A stretch of 64,000 nucleotides of DNA from Caulochytrium protostelioides. Its lineage: Eukaryota; Chytridiomycota; Caulochytriomycetes; Caulochytriales; Caulochytriaceae. The DNA is taken from positions 52,357 through 116,356 of the forward strand of contig ML014162.1 in assembly GCA_003615045.1 (NCBI GenBank). Reading direction: 5' to 3'. Numbering within the stretch: position 1 is the stretch's first letter; each line of letters opens with the position of its first letter. Of the stretch, positions 1-11,900 are shown piece after piece. The notes beneath the pieces are model-generated. The model was not told the DNA's origin, ran no database searches, and saw only the letters and a list, made by a program, of their open reading frames with translations. The position numbers were made by a program, and so were the translations under genes.

Positions 1-1737
1 ACACGGTGAAGTCTCTCCGAAGGAAAACGCACATACCGATACGAACAAAGAACGCGGTCTCGACGAGGATCCACCGACCGAACCAAGCAGCAAACAGAAG
101 AGAAATCGAGTAGGACGAGGGAGTGGCCAGAGCGGGAGCAGGAGCAGAGCAAGCGTGGCGGACGGCGCGTGATTCAGCGACAACAAGCACGTGCTTTGTC
201 GCCCGACCTTTGTCTCCCTCCTGGCCTGCGCTCGAGGCCACGTGCTCCCGTCGCGCGGCGCTCGCGCCCGTATGCGGCTGCCCGCGCGGGCGTCCGCCGA
301 TGTGCACCCGTCTCCCCGCGCGTCCACTGGTATCCTCGCCGCCCTGGCCTGGCCCGGCGGTGGCCGGCCCGCGGCCCTGTGCTCACGCGTCGCGACGCGC
401 CGTCCTGCTCCTACAAGCCCTCCTCGTCGTCGTGGGTCTCGCCGCGGCCGTCGCTGTCGCCGTTCCCGTCGTCTACCGTCGGCGCGGGAGGGAGGGCCTC
501 CGACACGCTCACGACTCACGGCGGCCAGGCTCGCCCGCGCTCGCCCCTCGACGCGCCGGGCCGACGTGCCGGTGGCCGACGCGCGCGGCGTGCATGCGGA
601 CCGGCGCGCGGCTTAGCGGGCGGCCGCCGCGGCCGCGGCGCGCGCGGAGCCCCGGCGGGTCCTCAGCCGCGACCATCAACGGAGCGCGGACGGCCGCGGC
701 GGCGACGGCCGACGGCGCCCAGCTCGAGCCGGAGGACGCGCGCCGTGCTGACGGCGCCGCGTCGGCGGTGCCGTGGAGGACGCCGGGAGGCGCGCCGCCG
801 GAGCGGCCAACCGCGGGTCCGAGCCAGGACGCCTCCGCCACACGGCGGTCAGGACCACGCCGGCGCGTCCCGATACGGGCCGCGCTCGTATGGCCCGTGA
901 TCCACGACACCTGACGATCGTGCGCCAGGGTCACGTATCGAGCGATCAGCCGCGCTGGGCCATGTATGTCCGGCGACGCATGAAGGGGCGCATGGGTAAG
1001 CATCGATGGGAACGGGGACCAAGACGACCGGCTGCCTCCTGGACGGCGGCGTCCTGCGATCGGGCGGTCTGGCTGAAGCCAGCTGAGAGCGTTGCCAATG
1101 CCGGTGCCGATGACGGGCGACTGCGGCGACATCGACATTCGATGCACAGCACAGACAATCTGCAGCGGTATGAAAACTCCGGCGCGTTCGCTGATACTCA
1201 GGGTCCATCATATCACGCGTCTGGGACTCCGCCCCCCTTTCCCCATGGCCCGGTCCGACTGCGGCGGCTGCGGCGGCGTTGCCTTCGCCGGGCGGAATCC
1301 GTGGTGGTCGGCCGCGGCGATGGCCGGCGGCGGTCAGCGGCGGTCAGCGACCGCCGGCGTTCTGCGGCCCACCACTTTTGGCCAGCTGAACCCATGATCG
1401 GCCAACGCGGCGCCCAGGCGCCGACGGAACGCTCGGCCAGCGGCGACCACGTGGCATCGACGACCCGTGGGGGGGACTCGCTGGAGCGCCACGCGGCGCT
1501 GTGCCGTGCCATGCACGCGACGAGCCGAGAGCCCCGTGCGGTCGATGCTTCACGTCGCTTGCCGCATTTTTGCCATTCATACTGCGTTCCGTCACACGCA
1601 ATCGACGCGCCGTGCGTTCCTGCCGCCCGCTGATACCGACGATCCCATCGCCCGACGCGACGCGACGCGAGTCGACGCGATTGGACGCCGCGTGATTCGT
1701 GATTGGCGATCTTCCGATCGGCGCTTGTCGAGTCGCG
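1..1737. other. Intergenic region upstream of PTPA, no gene supported
   Basis: No family is recognisable on either strand. Several long GC-driven open frames overlap here. The only one with any structure starts at an ATG at 301 (+) and runs to 914. It contains one hydrophobic stretch of about 25 residues followed by Arg-rich sequence, but its composition looks like translated GC-rich DNA, so I do not call it a gene. A CACGTG palindrome lies at 1448-1453. The last few hundred bases should contain the PTPA promoter and leader. Confidence 0.5.
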
Positions 1738-2978
1738 ATGGATCCCTCCAGTATGATGCCGCGGATGCCCTCGGCGAATGAGCCGATTCCGCGACCGCCC
1801 GGGCAGGGCCCATCGCCGCCGCTGCTCGATATGGCGCCGCACCGGGCAACCATCGCGCCGCTCGGCCGCGAGCATGTGTTCCGCGTGCCCACCAAGCAGA
1901 TCAGTGATGCGGCCCGCGATATGCCCGCGTGGCTGCGCAGCGAGGCCTATGTCCGCTTGATAAGCTTCATCCAGCTCTGCAACACGGCCGTCAAAAATCG
2001 CAAGAACAGCGAGTACGGCGAGCTGTCGCCGGTAAGCGCGGCGAATGCCTGACCGGCCTATGGGCGGCCCATGACGCCATGACCACGAATCAGCACTCAT
2101 TCGACCAATGTTGGCTGGCATCTTGCTTTTTTTTTTTCGGGGCGGATATGGCATGGCTAACGCGCTGCATGCGGGACGGTCGATGCTTGCAGAGTGTCGA
2201 ACGGATCCTGGCGATGCTGAATACGATCGATGCATGGATCGACGAGATCCCGCCACTGGAGACGCCGCAACGCTTCGGCAATCGCGCGTTCCGCACCTTT
2301 ATCGAGCGCCTCGAGTTGCAGGCCGAAGACCTGCTGAGCGAGCTTCTGCCCGAGCCGCTGTGGCCGTCGATTCCCGAGCTGACGCCGTACCTCGCGGGCG
2401 GCTTCGGCCACGGCGTGCGCATCGACTACGGCTCGGGCCACGAGCTGTCGTTTGTCGCGCTCCTCTGCTGCCTCGATCTCATCGACTATACCGACGCCTC
2501 CGATCGCCGCGCCCTGATCCTCGCGGTGTTTGTCCGCTATCTGGAGATCGTGCGACGTCTGCAGGCGACCTACCGCCTCGAACCTGCGGGCTCGCACGGC
2601 GTCTGGGGCCTCGACGATTTCCAGTTCCTGCCCTACTACTGGGGCGCCCACCAGCTCGTCGGCCACCCACATCTCAAACCCAAATCTGTGCTGTCCGATG
2701 ATATTCTGCAGCACTTCAGCAAGGACTACATGTACCTGCGGGCGATTCAGTTTATTCACGAGATGAAGCAGGGTCCCTTCCACGAGCACTCGCCCCTGCT
2801 CTACGATATCTCGGGCGTGCCCACCTGGACCAAGGTCAACAGCGGCATGATGAAGATGTACATTGCGGAGGTGCTGGAGAAGTTTCCCGTCGTCCAGCAC
2901 CTTCCGTTTGGATCCCTCCTGCCCTTCGCCCAGAGCGACGCGTTCGTGCCGGCACCCGGGCGGCAGGATCGGCAATAG
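1738..2978 (+). CDS. PTPA: Serine/threonine-protein phosphatase 2A activator (PTPA/Rrd family)
   Basis: Peptidyl-prolyl isomerase-like activator that helps load and activate the PP2A catalytic subunit in cytosol and nucleus. The model is two exons, 1738-2031 and 2193-2978, giving 359 residues, close to the family's usual 320-400. The 161-nt intron has a GTAAGC donor, a long T tract and a CAG acceptor, and joins in phase 0. This restores the conserved order: a lead segment with FRVPTKQISDAA, then SVERILAMLNTIDAWIDEIP, PQRFGNRAFRTFIERL, the RIDYGSGHELSF block and LDDFQFLPYYWGAHQL. The start at 1738 is the first ATG giving a plausible N-terminus; about 35 Pro-rich residues precede the domain. 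CFAP299 follows on the same strand about 680 bp downstream. Family assignment is very safe; the exact start is less so. Confidence 0.93.
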
Positions 2979-3656
2979 ATCAGCATAGGCATATACGGTT
3001 TAAAACACGACACAAACGGGAGGGTCTCGCGACTCGATTGATGGATCTGACGTAGTGCGATTCAATTTCGCAAGAAGCGCACAGGTACTAACGATGGAGG
3101 ATTGTGGTGCTGATTGCTGGTCAGATGGGGGCGGCGGCCCGGATGATGGGAGGGAGATCTGCACGGCCCTGGTGACTCATTCCCCCCCGCTGCCCCCTCC
3201 TTCTCAGCAGGTGATCAGCGCCCGCTTCCGCTGAATCGGAGTTTCAGCATCCGCGCAGCGGAGTCCCATCAACAGATGGAGCGTCGCCGTGGCCCACACC
3301 AGCTCGTCGTCTCACCACGGCCGCTCCGCATGCCCGATGAGCGATGGCCACACACGCGTTCGGCCCGACGCGATGCCTTCTGCTGTGGAACCCCCTCGAA
3401 GCTTGCGAGCCCCTGACCCATCTCGGCATCCTCGCCTGCTCGTTCTCATACGTCAAAGGTCGCATGCATGGAGCATCAATACTCGTAGCATGGACCATTG
3501 TGGTGACGTGCGCATGTTTATAAGCGTTTGCTGACGATGTCAAGAGGATCGGTTAACGAGTTAATTCCGCCGGGCTGGCACGCCGACCGTCTACAGGTCT
3601 GCTCGTTTATTTCGCCGTTTTCGCCGTTTTCGCCGTTTTACACTCCTTTTGCCAGC
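2979..3656. other. Intergenic region PTPA-CFAP299
   Basis: No gene is visible. The region holds the PTPA 3' end and the CFAP299 leader. A run of near-identical TTTCGCCG units at about 3609-3637 lies just before the CFAP299 start and is probably leader or promoter sequence. Confidence 0.5.
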
Positions 3657-4636
3657 ATGCCGGATGAGGGCACCTCGCTGCAGAGTCTGGCCAATGAGGT
3701 CAATCTCACGCAGTACAAAACCTACGAAGACTACCTGGACAGCCAGATCACGCCGACGGATCTGTTCTACCTCGAGGACAAAGAGCTTGCGCGCCAGCTT
3801 GTTGAGCTCGGGTACCGCGGATCCGGCGAGCCGCTGAAGCGCGATGAGTTCGAGAACAAAAAGAAGGCCGCTGAGAATTTCCGGCTCCAGCGCGGCGTGC
3901 CCACCAAGGCCTTGGCAAACTACGGCAAGAACCTGGGCGACTCACCGCTCCTTAAAGCGCTAGCCGATCGCGAAGAAGCCAACCGCGCAGGCAAATTGAC
4001 GGTAAGGGCGCTTATGACTTGATGCTGCAGGGACCGCGGCATGATTGAACGTTTCGTTCTCACGACGCGAAGACGAGACGCGGTGAAGTTCGGCAATGCT
4101 CGTGGACCAGATTGCTTCTGATGGGTGATTCTGGTCTGGATGACGGCAGTAATCAGGTTAAGCTCCTTCATCCGCTTGCGCATGATTTGATGTTGACGCT
4201 CATGCTCATGCTTATGCTCATACCCACCGTCTGATGTTCGTATGATCGCCTCATGCATCCTAAGTCAATTGTGTTCCTGCGCACCCTCAACTCGCGAGGG
4301 CAAGAGATCTCGGGATACATCGACTACGCACACCGGCTGAAGAGCGATGATTTCGACCAGTACTTTAGTCGCGCGCGCAAGTTCCTTCCACGGCCGAGCG
4401 ATTTGTCGTTTTACAACTGGGAGACCCAGAGCTGCATGTCAAACGCGACCTCCAATTTCCAAGTAATCACCGACAACGAGCACGGGTTGCTGTTCAAGAA
4501 CAAGCGTGACCGCAAGATCATTGACGTCGACCCGGAGGCGCCGTCCCCGGGAGACAACACGACCTGTGAGTTTATCGAGCCCGGCGAACACCTCCAAGTC
4601 CTCATCTTTGACCACGCTACGCGTCGCTTCGGATAA
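3657..4636 (+). CDS. CFAP299: Cilia- and flagella-associated protein 299 (CFAP299, C4orf22 family)
   Basis: Small conserved protein found mainly in organisms that build cilia or flagella; its exact role in the axoneme or its assembly is not settled. Two exons, 3657-4001 and 4265-4636, are joined in phase 0 across a 263-nt intron with a GTAAGG donor and a TAAG acceptor, giving 238 residues, the normal family length. Exon 1 carries the [20 protein letters not shown] and [16 protein letters not shown] blocks. Exon 2 carries [26 protein letters not shown] and [17 protein letters not shown], all diagnostic. The ATG at 3657 puts MPDEG directly before the conserved region. The intron contains a CTCATG/CTTATG hexamer run near 4190-4225. 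Presence of this gene is evidence for a flagellated life stage. It converges with the USP-like gene, with 154 bp between the stops. Confidence 0.95.
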
Positions 4637-4790
4637 CCCGTTCCTGTCACGGCACAACGCGAGATCGAATCCGCCCATAACGTTCAGGTTTTTTTTCTGT
4701 TTTTGTATACATAAACTCTTTTTCGTCATGATCATCCTATACGCGACAACAAAGGCGATACAAGCGGAAATCACGATGCGCAGGTCACAC

Positions 4791-7694
4791 CTAGGACGGG
4801 GGCGACCGCGAGGCCGGGAGCGCGCCGGCGCCAGCAGACCCGTCCTCCTCCATCGCGGCGGTCCCGCCACTCTCCGCCAGCAGCGCGGTGGCCGTGCCGG
4901 CCACCTTGCGCTTCGGCGACCCCGGGAGCGTGTAACACGCGCGCACGCAGCCGCTCCCCGGGTCGGCGGCCGTCTCAGCGTCGCTCAGCCCGGACGCCGC
5001 CGTGCTCGATGAAGCACTGGACGGCGCGGCCGCGCACATGGGCATCGGTGACCGCAGCGTTGTCTCGCCGCCTGTGCGGCGGACCGCATCGCTAATGGCG
5101 GCGTCGTCCATGGCGGCGTCGTCCATGATGGCATCCGTCGATGCCAATATGGGCGGCGGCGGCACGGCCGCCGCCAATGCCGACGCCAGCTGCAGGCGCT
5201 GCGCCTCGACGGCCGTGTCAACCACTGCATTGTCTTCCGCAATCTTGGCCACGATCGACGGGTCGACGATCCCGGCCGACACGAGCGCCTCGTAGGACCC
5301 ATCCGCGGCGACCGCGGCTTCTGGTCGGGGCGGTACCGGTGGCGCGTAAGCATACCAGAGACTGACGACGTCGCCCGCGTTGCCGACGACGAGCTCCGCC
5401 GCGACGGGGGCGACGGTGCCGCGGGCATATTGCATCCACTGCCCGTCCACTTGGCGGTAGGACACGACGACCTGCGCAGGCAGGACCGATCCATGCGACG
5501 CCGCGGCGTCACTGGTGCCGGCGCTGTTCCCGCCCGTCGCGGCAGTCGCCGCGGGACCGACCGGCAGCCCCGTCGACGGCGCGTCCGGCATCGACCATAC
5601 GGCCACGAGACGGTACGGCGTCTCGCAGAGCGCGGGCTCGTCATAGAGCGACTGCAGCTCGGCCGTGAGACGAGCCTTGGCGTCGGCGATCTGGGCGGTC
5701 CAGGAGCGCGTGACGGCGACGGCTGAGCGGAGGGCGTCCGCGGCCTGCCGCGATCCTGACGGGTGCGCGGCGCGTGCCGCCGCGTCGTCGTCCGCCGTGG
5801 TGGTCGCAGACCCAGCGAGGGACGCGAGCCAGTCCGCGCAGTCGGCGGTCCGCACGCGCAAGTGGTCCTGGGCCATGCTCTGCTCGACATCCGCGAGCTC
5901 CTGCAGGTCGCGCAGGAGGTGGATCTTGCGCTGCGTCGCTTGGAGCACACGGCTGCTGTGGCGCTGGTAATACCGGTCGAGGTACAGCACTTCCGGCACG
6001 TGGCTGACACATGGCAGCGAGGTGGCGGTCCCGAACCGGATGACGTGGACGGGCGGTACCGACGCTTCGGGCGCGGACGGGGAGGTAGGCGGCTGCAAAT
6101 AGGTCTTGACGTGCATCAGGTCCTTGACAGTCACGTGGCGTGCGGCGCCGTGTGTGGCAAAGAAGAGCGGATCAAGCACATCGTACAAATTGTCGTTGGC
6201 CGTCAATACGATCATGGGCAGCGTCTCGGCCTCGCGTCGCACGGTGGCCGAGGGCCCCAACGGGCGCTCGGCCGCCGCGAGCGCTTCCGATCCCGTCGAC
6301 GTGGCGGCCGCCGCGGGCGCCGTGGCTGCCGCGGCATAGGAAAAGCCGGTGGGCGCGGGCTCGGAGTCCACGATGCGGTCGCGCGTGATGCCGACGTGGA
6401 ACAAAGCCGCCAGACGGCGCGGCGGCGCGAACTCGGCCAAGAGGTCGTCGAGCTGGTCGTGCAGCAGGGCCAGCGTCTCGTTGAACCCGAGCCGCGGCGA
6501 CGCGAGCGCGCGCTCGGGCGTGTGGCGCAGCTCGAAGTGGTGCGTGCGGGAAGTCGGTGCCAGCAGCGCTTCAATGAGGCCCACCGAGAGCTGACTGCGG
6601 CGCGAGCCGCGCGCTGCGGCGGCGGCCAGCTGCAGGGCGGCTAGCAGATACGTTTGCCGTGGGACGCGCGGGAGCTGTCCGATCGCGTTGGTGGGCGCGC
6701 TGCGGGACGCCGGTCGCCCTACCGCCGCCGGGGCCGTGACGGCGTCGCCCTCGCTGCTATGCAGTAGCGCCATGGCCTGCTCGAAGGTCGGCTGAGCAAG
6801 TTCAAATCCGAAGGTGTTCATTGACAGAAGGGCCTCACACCATCCGGGTATCGCGGTCAGCACCATCATCAGATGCGCGATCCACGCGCTCGGCGTACCG
6901 AGGAAGGCCACCGGCATCGTCTCGGCCCGCGGTAATGGGGGTGAGAATGAAGACGACGAGGCGGCGCCGCCGTCAAGCGACAGATGCGGCATACTGATCA
7001 AACTCGGCAGCAGCGGAACGGTCGACGGCAGGGTCACGACGGCGCGGGCCGGACTCGCCGCGGCGTTCTGCGACGTGCTGGTGCTGCCGCCACCACGGTA
7101 CCCGTGGCTGTGCGCCGCGGCGCTCACGACCGCCTGAGGGGCATGGGAGGCATGAGACGCGTCGGTCTCGTCGGCCAGTGAAGCCGCGATCGCGCGCTGC
7201 AGGTCGTCGTCGTCGTCGCCGCTGGGCCCCGCGACGAGGTCGACGACCTCGCTCTCCGCCGCTTGCGGCGTCGGCGCGGCGATCCGGCGGCCGTCGCTCG
7301 CGGCCGCGGCGGCGTGGCTTTGCTCGGAGAATCGGACGTTGCGCGACTGCCGATCGTTGCGGCGGGCGGCGGCGGCGGCCGAAGCGGCCGCGTAGCTGGA
7401 GGCCGGGGCATCGCCCGCCGCGCCGGCGGACCGCGGCGGGCTGCCCGTGAGGTCATAGACCGGCTCGGCTTGCGGAGATCGCGCCGCGGCGGCCGAGGTG
7501 GCAGCGGCGGGCGTCGGAGTCGCGGCCCCGGCGCTCGCGGCCCGGGTGGCGGCGTTGGCGGGCACGCGGCGGTGCTCAAAGTAGTATTCGACGGCGCGTT
7601 CAGCGCTGTTGCCGCAGTACGCGAGCAAGGCCGTCGCGTCGTCGGTCGAGATGGAGAGCATCATCGCGACGTCGGCGGCCATGGCGGCGCTCAT
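4791..7694 (-). CDS. USP25/USP28-like protein with UBA and UIM, predicted catalytically dead
   Basis: 967 residues from the ATG at 7694; the open frame continues upstream but has no earlier ATG. Order seen: UBA-like helix bundle (residues about 5-45), Ala-rich linker, one UIM (DDDLQRAIAASLADE, about 160-175), then a USP fold beginning near residue 261. USP25/28 landmarks are clear: VPEVLYLDRYYQRHSS followed by a Lys/Arg helix, then PYRLVAVW and a QVDGQWMQY segment. The Cys-box, normally GNTCW, reads GTPSAW, so the catalytic Cys position is Ala270 (codon 6885-6887). In the His-box the GHYWAY motif is missing and the His position aligns with Ala in LPAQVVVSY. UBA-UIM-USP order is that of USP25/28, which bind and cleave ubiquitin chains. 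Here I infer ubiquitin binding without hydrolysis. The C-terminal 250 residues are low complexity. The family call is strong; loss of activity is inferred from the alignment. Confidence 0.82.
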   Translation of the reverse strand: MSAAMAADVAMMLSISTDDATALLAYCGNSAERAVEYYFEHRRVPANAATRAASAGAATPTPAAATSAAAARSPQAEPVYDLTGSPPRSAGAAGDAPASSYAAASAAAAARRNDRQSRNVRFSEQSHAAAAASDGRRIAAPTPQAAESEVVDLVAGPSGDDDDDLQRAIAASLADETDASHASHAPQAVVSAAAHSHGYRGGGSTSTSQNAAASPARAVVTLPSTVPLLPSLISMPHLSLDGGAASSSSFSPPLPRAETMPVAFLGTPSAWIAHLMMVLTAIPGWCEALLSMNTFGFELAQPTFEQAMALLHSSEGDAVTAPAAVGRPASRSAPTNAIGQLPRVPRQTYLLAALQLAAAAARGSRRSQLSVGLIEALLAPTSRTHHFELRHTPERALASPRLGFNETLALLHDQLDDLLAEFAPPRRLAALFHVGITRDRIVDSEPAPTGFSYAAAATAPAAAATSTGSEALAAAERPLGPSATVRREAETLPMIVLTANDNLYDVLDPLFFATHGAARHVTVKDLMHVKTYLQPPTSPSAPEASVPPVHVIRFGTATSLPCVSHVPEVLYLDRYYQRHSSRVLQATQRKIHLLRDLQELADVEQSMAQDHLRVRTADCADWLASLAGSATTTADDDAAARAAHPSGSRQAADALRSAVAVTRSWTAQIADAKARLTAELQSLYDEPALCETPYRLVAVWSMPDAPSTGLPVGPAATAATGGNSAGTSDAAASHGSVLPAQVVVSYRQVDGQWMQYARGTVAPVAAELVVGNAGDVVSLWYAYAPPVPPRPEAAVAADGSYEALVSAGIVDPSIVAKIAEDNAVVDTAVEAQRLQLASALAAAVPPPPILASTDAIMDDAAMDDAAISDAVRRTGGETTLRSPMPMCAAAPSSASSSTAASGLSDAETAADPGSGCVRACYTLPGSPKRKVAGTATALLAESGGTAAMEEDGSAGAGALPASRSPPS

Positions 7695-8979
7695 GGCGAT
7701 AAGAAGCGGCGCACGAGAGCGCCACGTGGCAGAGGGGACTGCGGGATCGACTCCGGTCCCACGTGGGATGGCCACGCGAGCGGGAGGTGAATGCGGAGTC
7801 GCACGTGGGGTGCCCGAAGACGGCCAAACGGTCTGAATCCGGTGTGGGAGCGGTCGTCACGATCGGCGCGTCGAAGCCAAGCAGGAGGGATCTGATCGTC
7901 AATCGCGACGATGGCAGGTGCCCTCGATGCCGTCGCGGCGGCACCGACGCATCAAGTGTGACGCATGCCTGTGCCGTGCCGACACGGCGTCCTTGATGGC
8001 CTTCACGATACCGTGGGCGCTTGAAGCGCGGCCTGGCGTGATTTGAAGCGGCGGGGCTCCGCGGCGTCGCCGGGTCCTTCCAAACCTTCGCCGTTTCTTT
8101 GGCCTTTCCCCCCATCCCGCGTCACATTCAGGTCGGCGCCGTCGCACCCCTGGTCCGACGGTGCTCGCGTGTCGCCTCGCCGACGCGATGCCTGCTGCGG
8201 CGATGTCGTCGCGTCGACGCCACGGCTACGCGCGTCAGCGGCGGCGGCATACCGAGTGGCCGTGATCCATACGCGCATGCTTATGCTCCTGCGGGACCAC
8301 GGGTGGGCGAACGTGGACGGGTCGGTTCGGCTGGATCAGGACGCGACCGCCGGCACGGCGGCGGTCGCGTCCATGGCGGCAGTGGCAGCGCGTGGCTCAG
8401 ACGACGTCTAAGCCATGCAGCGGCCCCTCGCCGGCCCGCTGAGGGAGCGAGGGGCGTGGCCGCCATTCCTATGCTTCCTATCGGAGTTTGCCGTTGGCCA
8501 GACGCCGTGGGACCGGTTGGTGTGGGGCGGGTCCGACCCTTCCCTTGGCCCGGTCTCGGGTAGCCCCATCGGCAGCACGCTGGCGCGCGGCCACGCTGGC
8601 GCCAAACCTCAGCCGCATGCATCATCATAGCGACATTCGGGTCCAAAAGAAGCGGGACAGTCTGAGAATTGCTGACTCGTGCATCGGTGGCTGGCAGGTC
8701 GTGACCTGGCGCGGCTGCGAGAACATGGACGATGGGTATGTCCGCCAAGCTCCCTGGGCCCCGCTCTCCCAGGTCATCTACTTGCTTGCTCCCGCGTCTC
8801 GCTCTGGATGCGATCCCTCCTCCCCGCCCATCGGATCTCGCCCTTGGAATCCATCCTCGGTCGATAGTCCCTTGCGTTTGATCGGATCGTGCGATTCCTA
8901 GCTTGAAGACCACAACGCTGAGCATACCCGGCTTTTCCCTTCCGTCTCCCCGGCCGCTGCCGCCGCCGTTGCCGCCACC
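7695..8979. other. Divergent intergenic region, USP-like (-) / RAT1 (+)
   Basis: 1.28 kb of shared upstream DNA. No reading frame resembles a known family and the frames on the two strands overlap as expected for GC-rich noncoding DNA. It contains the CACGTG array listed separately and the pyrimidine-rich RAT1 leader, which ends in a GCCGCCACC context directly before the RAT1 ATG. Confidence 0.55.
7723..7807. promoter_or_regulatory. Three CACGTG palindromes upstream of the USP-like gene
   Basis: CACGTG occurs at 7723-7728, 7760-7765 and 7802-7807, that is 29, 66 and 108 bp upstream of the ATG at 7694. CACGTG is the core bound by Cbf1/USF-type bHLH factors in fungi. Function here is inferred from the motif and its position. 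Confidence 0.45.
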
Positions 8980-11900
8980 ATGGGTGTGCCGTCACTGTTC
9001 CGCTGGCTGGTCCAGAAATATCCAAAGATTTCGACCAAGGTGATCGAAGATCCATTCGTCGACATTGACGGCACCGCGATCCCCGTCGACCTAACGCGGC
9101 CCAATCCCAATGGCGAAGAGAATCACAATCTCTATCTGGACATGAATGGCATCATCCATCCATGCTGCCACCCCGAAGACCGGCCCGCGCCCAAGAACGA
9201 AAATGAAATGTTCATTGAGGTGTTCAACGTGCTAGACCGCACGATCAATGCTGTCCGGCCACGGCGCCTCATCTATATGGCCATCGACGGCGTCGCGCCA
9301 CGTGCCAAGATGAACCAGCAGCGCACTCGGCGTTTCCGCACGGCGCTCGAGGCTCAGATCGCCGCCGAAGAGGAAAAGAAGGTCCGCGCCCAGCTCATCG
9401 AGTCCGGCGTCATCAAGGAGACCGCGGCGCCGAGCGACGGCGACAAGGCGGCGACCAAGCCTGAGCGCTTTGACTCGAACTGTATCACCCCGGGTACGCC
9501 CTTCATGAACCGGCTCGCCATCGCGCTGCGGTACTATGTCGCCGACCGGTATATCAACAACCCCGGGTGGAAGGACATCAAGGTGATTCTCTCCGACGCG
9601 GGTGTTCCCGGTGAGGGCGAGCACAAGATCATCGACTACATCCGCAAGCAGCGCTCGAAGCCATGCCACGACCCCAACACCCGCCACGTGCTCTCGGGTC
9701 TCGATGCGGATCTGATCATGCTGGCGCTCGGCACGCACGAGCCCTACTTCAAGATTCTGCGTGACGACGTGCTCTTCAAGGAGGTGATCAGCCGCCCCTG
9801 CAAGCAGTGTAAGCAGACTGGCCACCTCTCGCGCGAGTGCCAGGGCGAGAACACGCCCCACGCGGACGTGCCCTTCATCTTTCTGCACGTGAACGTGCTG
9901 CGCGAGTATCTGGCGATGGAGCTCGCCGTCAGCTGGCCGGGGTTCCAGTTCGACCTGGACCGCGCCATCGACGACTGGGTCTGTCTGTGTTTCTTTGTCG
10001 GCAACGATTTCTTGCCGCACCTGCCCTCGCTAGAGATTCGCGAGGGCGCGATCGATACGCTGACGCGCATTTGGAAGGAAAAGACTGGCGCGTGGCAAGG
10101 CTACCTGACCGACAGCGGGACCCTGGACATCCGCCGAGCGCTGGACGTGCTCGCCGCCGTCGGCCAGGGTGAGGAAAAGGTGTTTGCCATGCGGCGTGCC
10201 AAGGAGGCCTCCCGATCGCGGGCGCGCAACCACCATACCACCAAGCCCACGGGTGGCGGCTCGCGTGTCGAGAACAGCTTGGCCCGTGCTGACCGCAACC
10301 TCTCCAAGAACGGCCATGCCTTCAAATCCGCGATCAAGAGCATGGACCTCGAGGTCGCGCTGCACAACAAGCGCAAGCGAGCCGCGGAAGACGAGGCGGC
10401 CATGCAAGCTGCCGCGGACGTCCAGGCGGCCAAGTATGCGAGGAAGGAAGCAGCCGCGGCGAACGCGAAAGCGAAGACTACCAGCGTGTCCTCCAACGAT
10501 GCTGCCGCCGACGCGCTGCGCCTCGCGCTCTCCGCCGAGGACAGCGCGACGTCCGATGCCGAGACGGAAGTCGAACCGGAGACGGCGGCCTCCACGCCGT
10601 TAGCGGACGAGAAGGCCTCGACGGCCGGCAGCACCGATGATCTGACGAACAACGACGACGACGACGACGTCCTGGACGACGACGATGACGACGATGACGA
10701 TACCGCGAGCGTCACGGTCCCGCTGGAAGACAAGGAGATCCTCAAGAAGGTGGCGGTGATCGCGCCCAAGCCCGCGGCGGCCAAGAAAGACGCTGCCGAC
10801 GACGACGACGAGCCCGACGACAACGTGCGGCTGTGGGAGACCGGCTGGAAGCCGCGCTACTACAAGAACAAGTTTGGTCGCGAGATGGACGATGTGGCGT
10901 TCGTCCGACAGCTCGCCCGCGACTATATGGAGGGCCTCGCGTGGGTCCTCGGCTACTACTTCCAGGGCGTGCAAAGCTGGTCCTGGTACTACCCGTACCA
11001 CTACCCGCCGTTCGCGTCCGACTTTGAAGGCATTGATGAGACCCCGTTCACGTTCGAGCTGGGCCAGCCCATCCGGCCCTTTGAGCAACTCATGTCCGTC
11101 CTGCCCGCGAGCTCCGGCAGCCACGTGCCCGCCGTGCTGCGCCCGCTGATGTCGGACACCGACTCGCCCATCCTGGACTTCTATCCGACCGAGTTCCCCA
11201 TCGATCTCAATGGCAAGAAGTTCGCCTGGCAGGGTGTCGTGATTTTGCCGTTTATCGACTCGGCGCGTCTGATGGACGCCGTCCAGCCGTGCTATGCGGG
11301 GCTCTCCGACGAAGAGCGGCACCGCAACTCGCTCGGCCAGGAAATCATGCTGCTTGGCAAAGATGGTCCCGCCGCGCCGCGTGTGCTCGAGCTTTACGAG
11401 ACTCAGCCCACCGAGCCGGTGCCGCTGCCTCGCAAGAAGCTCGACGGCATGTGCGGCTACACGCTGCCGGACAGCACCGTCATCATGCCGGGCCAGCCAT
11501 ACCCGTCGCCGATCCCCTCGCTGCCCGATCTCGAGAAAACCGCGTCGCTTTCGGTCGTTTTCCTGCCCCCGCACTACAAGGCCGGCCACCGCTTCATCGC
11601 GCGACTCCGTCCCGATGTCCGAATGCCGCGCCCGCAGCTCGTGCCGGGCGTCGACCGCATCATGGACCCCAACCAGCGCAACAACCGCTTCCAAGGTGGT
11701 GGCGGCGGCGGCGGCCAGGGCGGTAACGGCGGCGGCGGCCGCTACAACAACAGCGCCCAATATCAAATGCACGGCGGTAGCCACGATCCGGGCAACTACC
11801 GTCCCGCTGCGTCTCGCGGCGGCTACAGCGGCGGCGGCGGCGGCGGCGGCGGCGGCTACGTCCGTCCTGGCCAACGCTACGCGCCCCCGTCGCATGCTAA

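Noticed and set aside
301-914. Possible single-pass membrane protein at the start of the window
   Set aside because: One hydrophobic run in otherwise Arg/Ala/Pro GC-driven sequence; no conservation can be judged and no intron or promoter evidence.
7695-7775. Upstream extension of the USP-like protein
   Set aside because: It would need a GTG start; the first ATG at 7694 places the UBA right at the N-terminus, as in the family.
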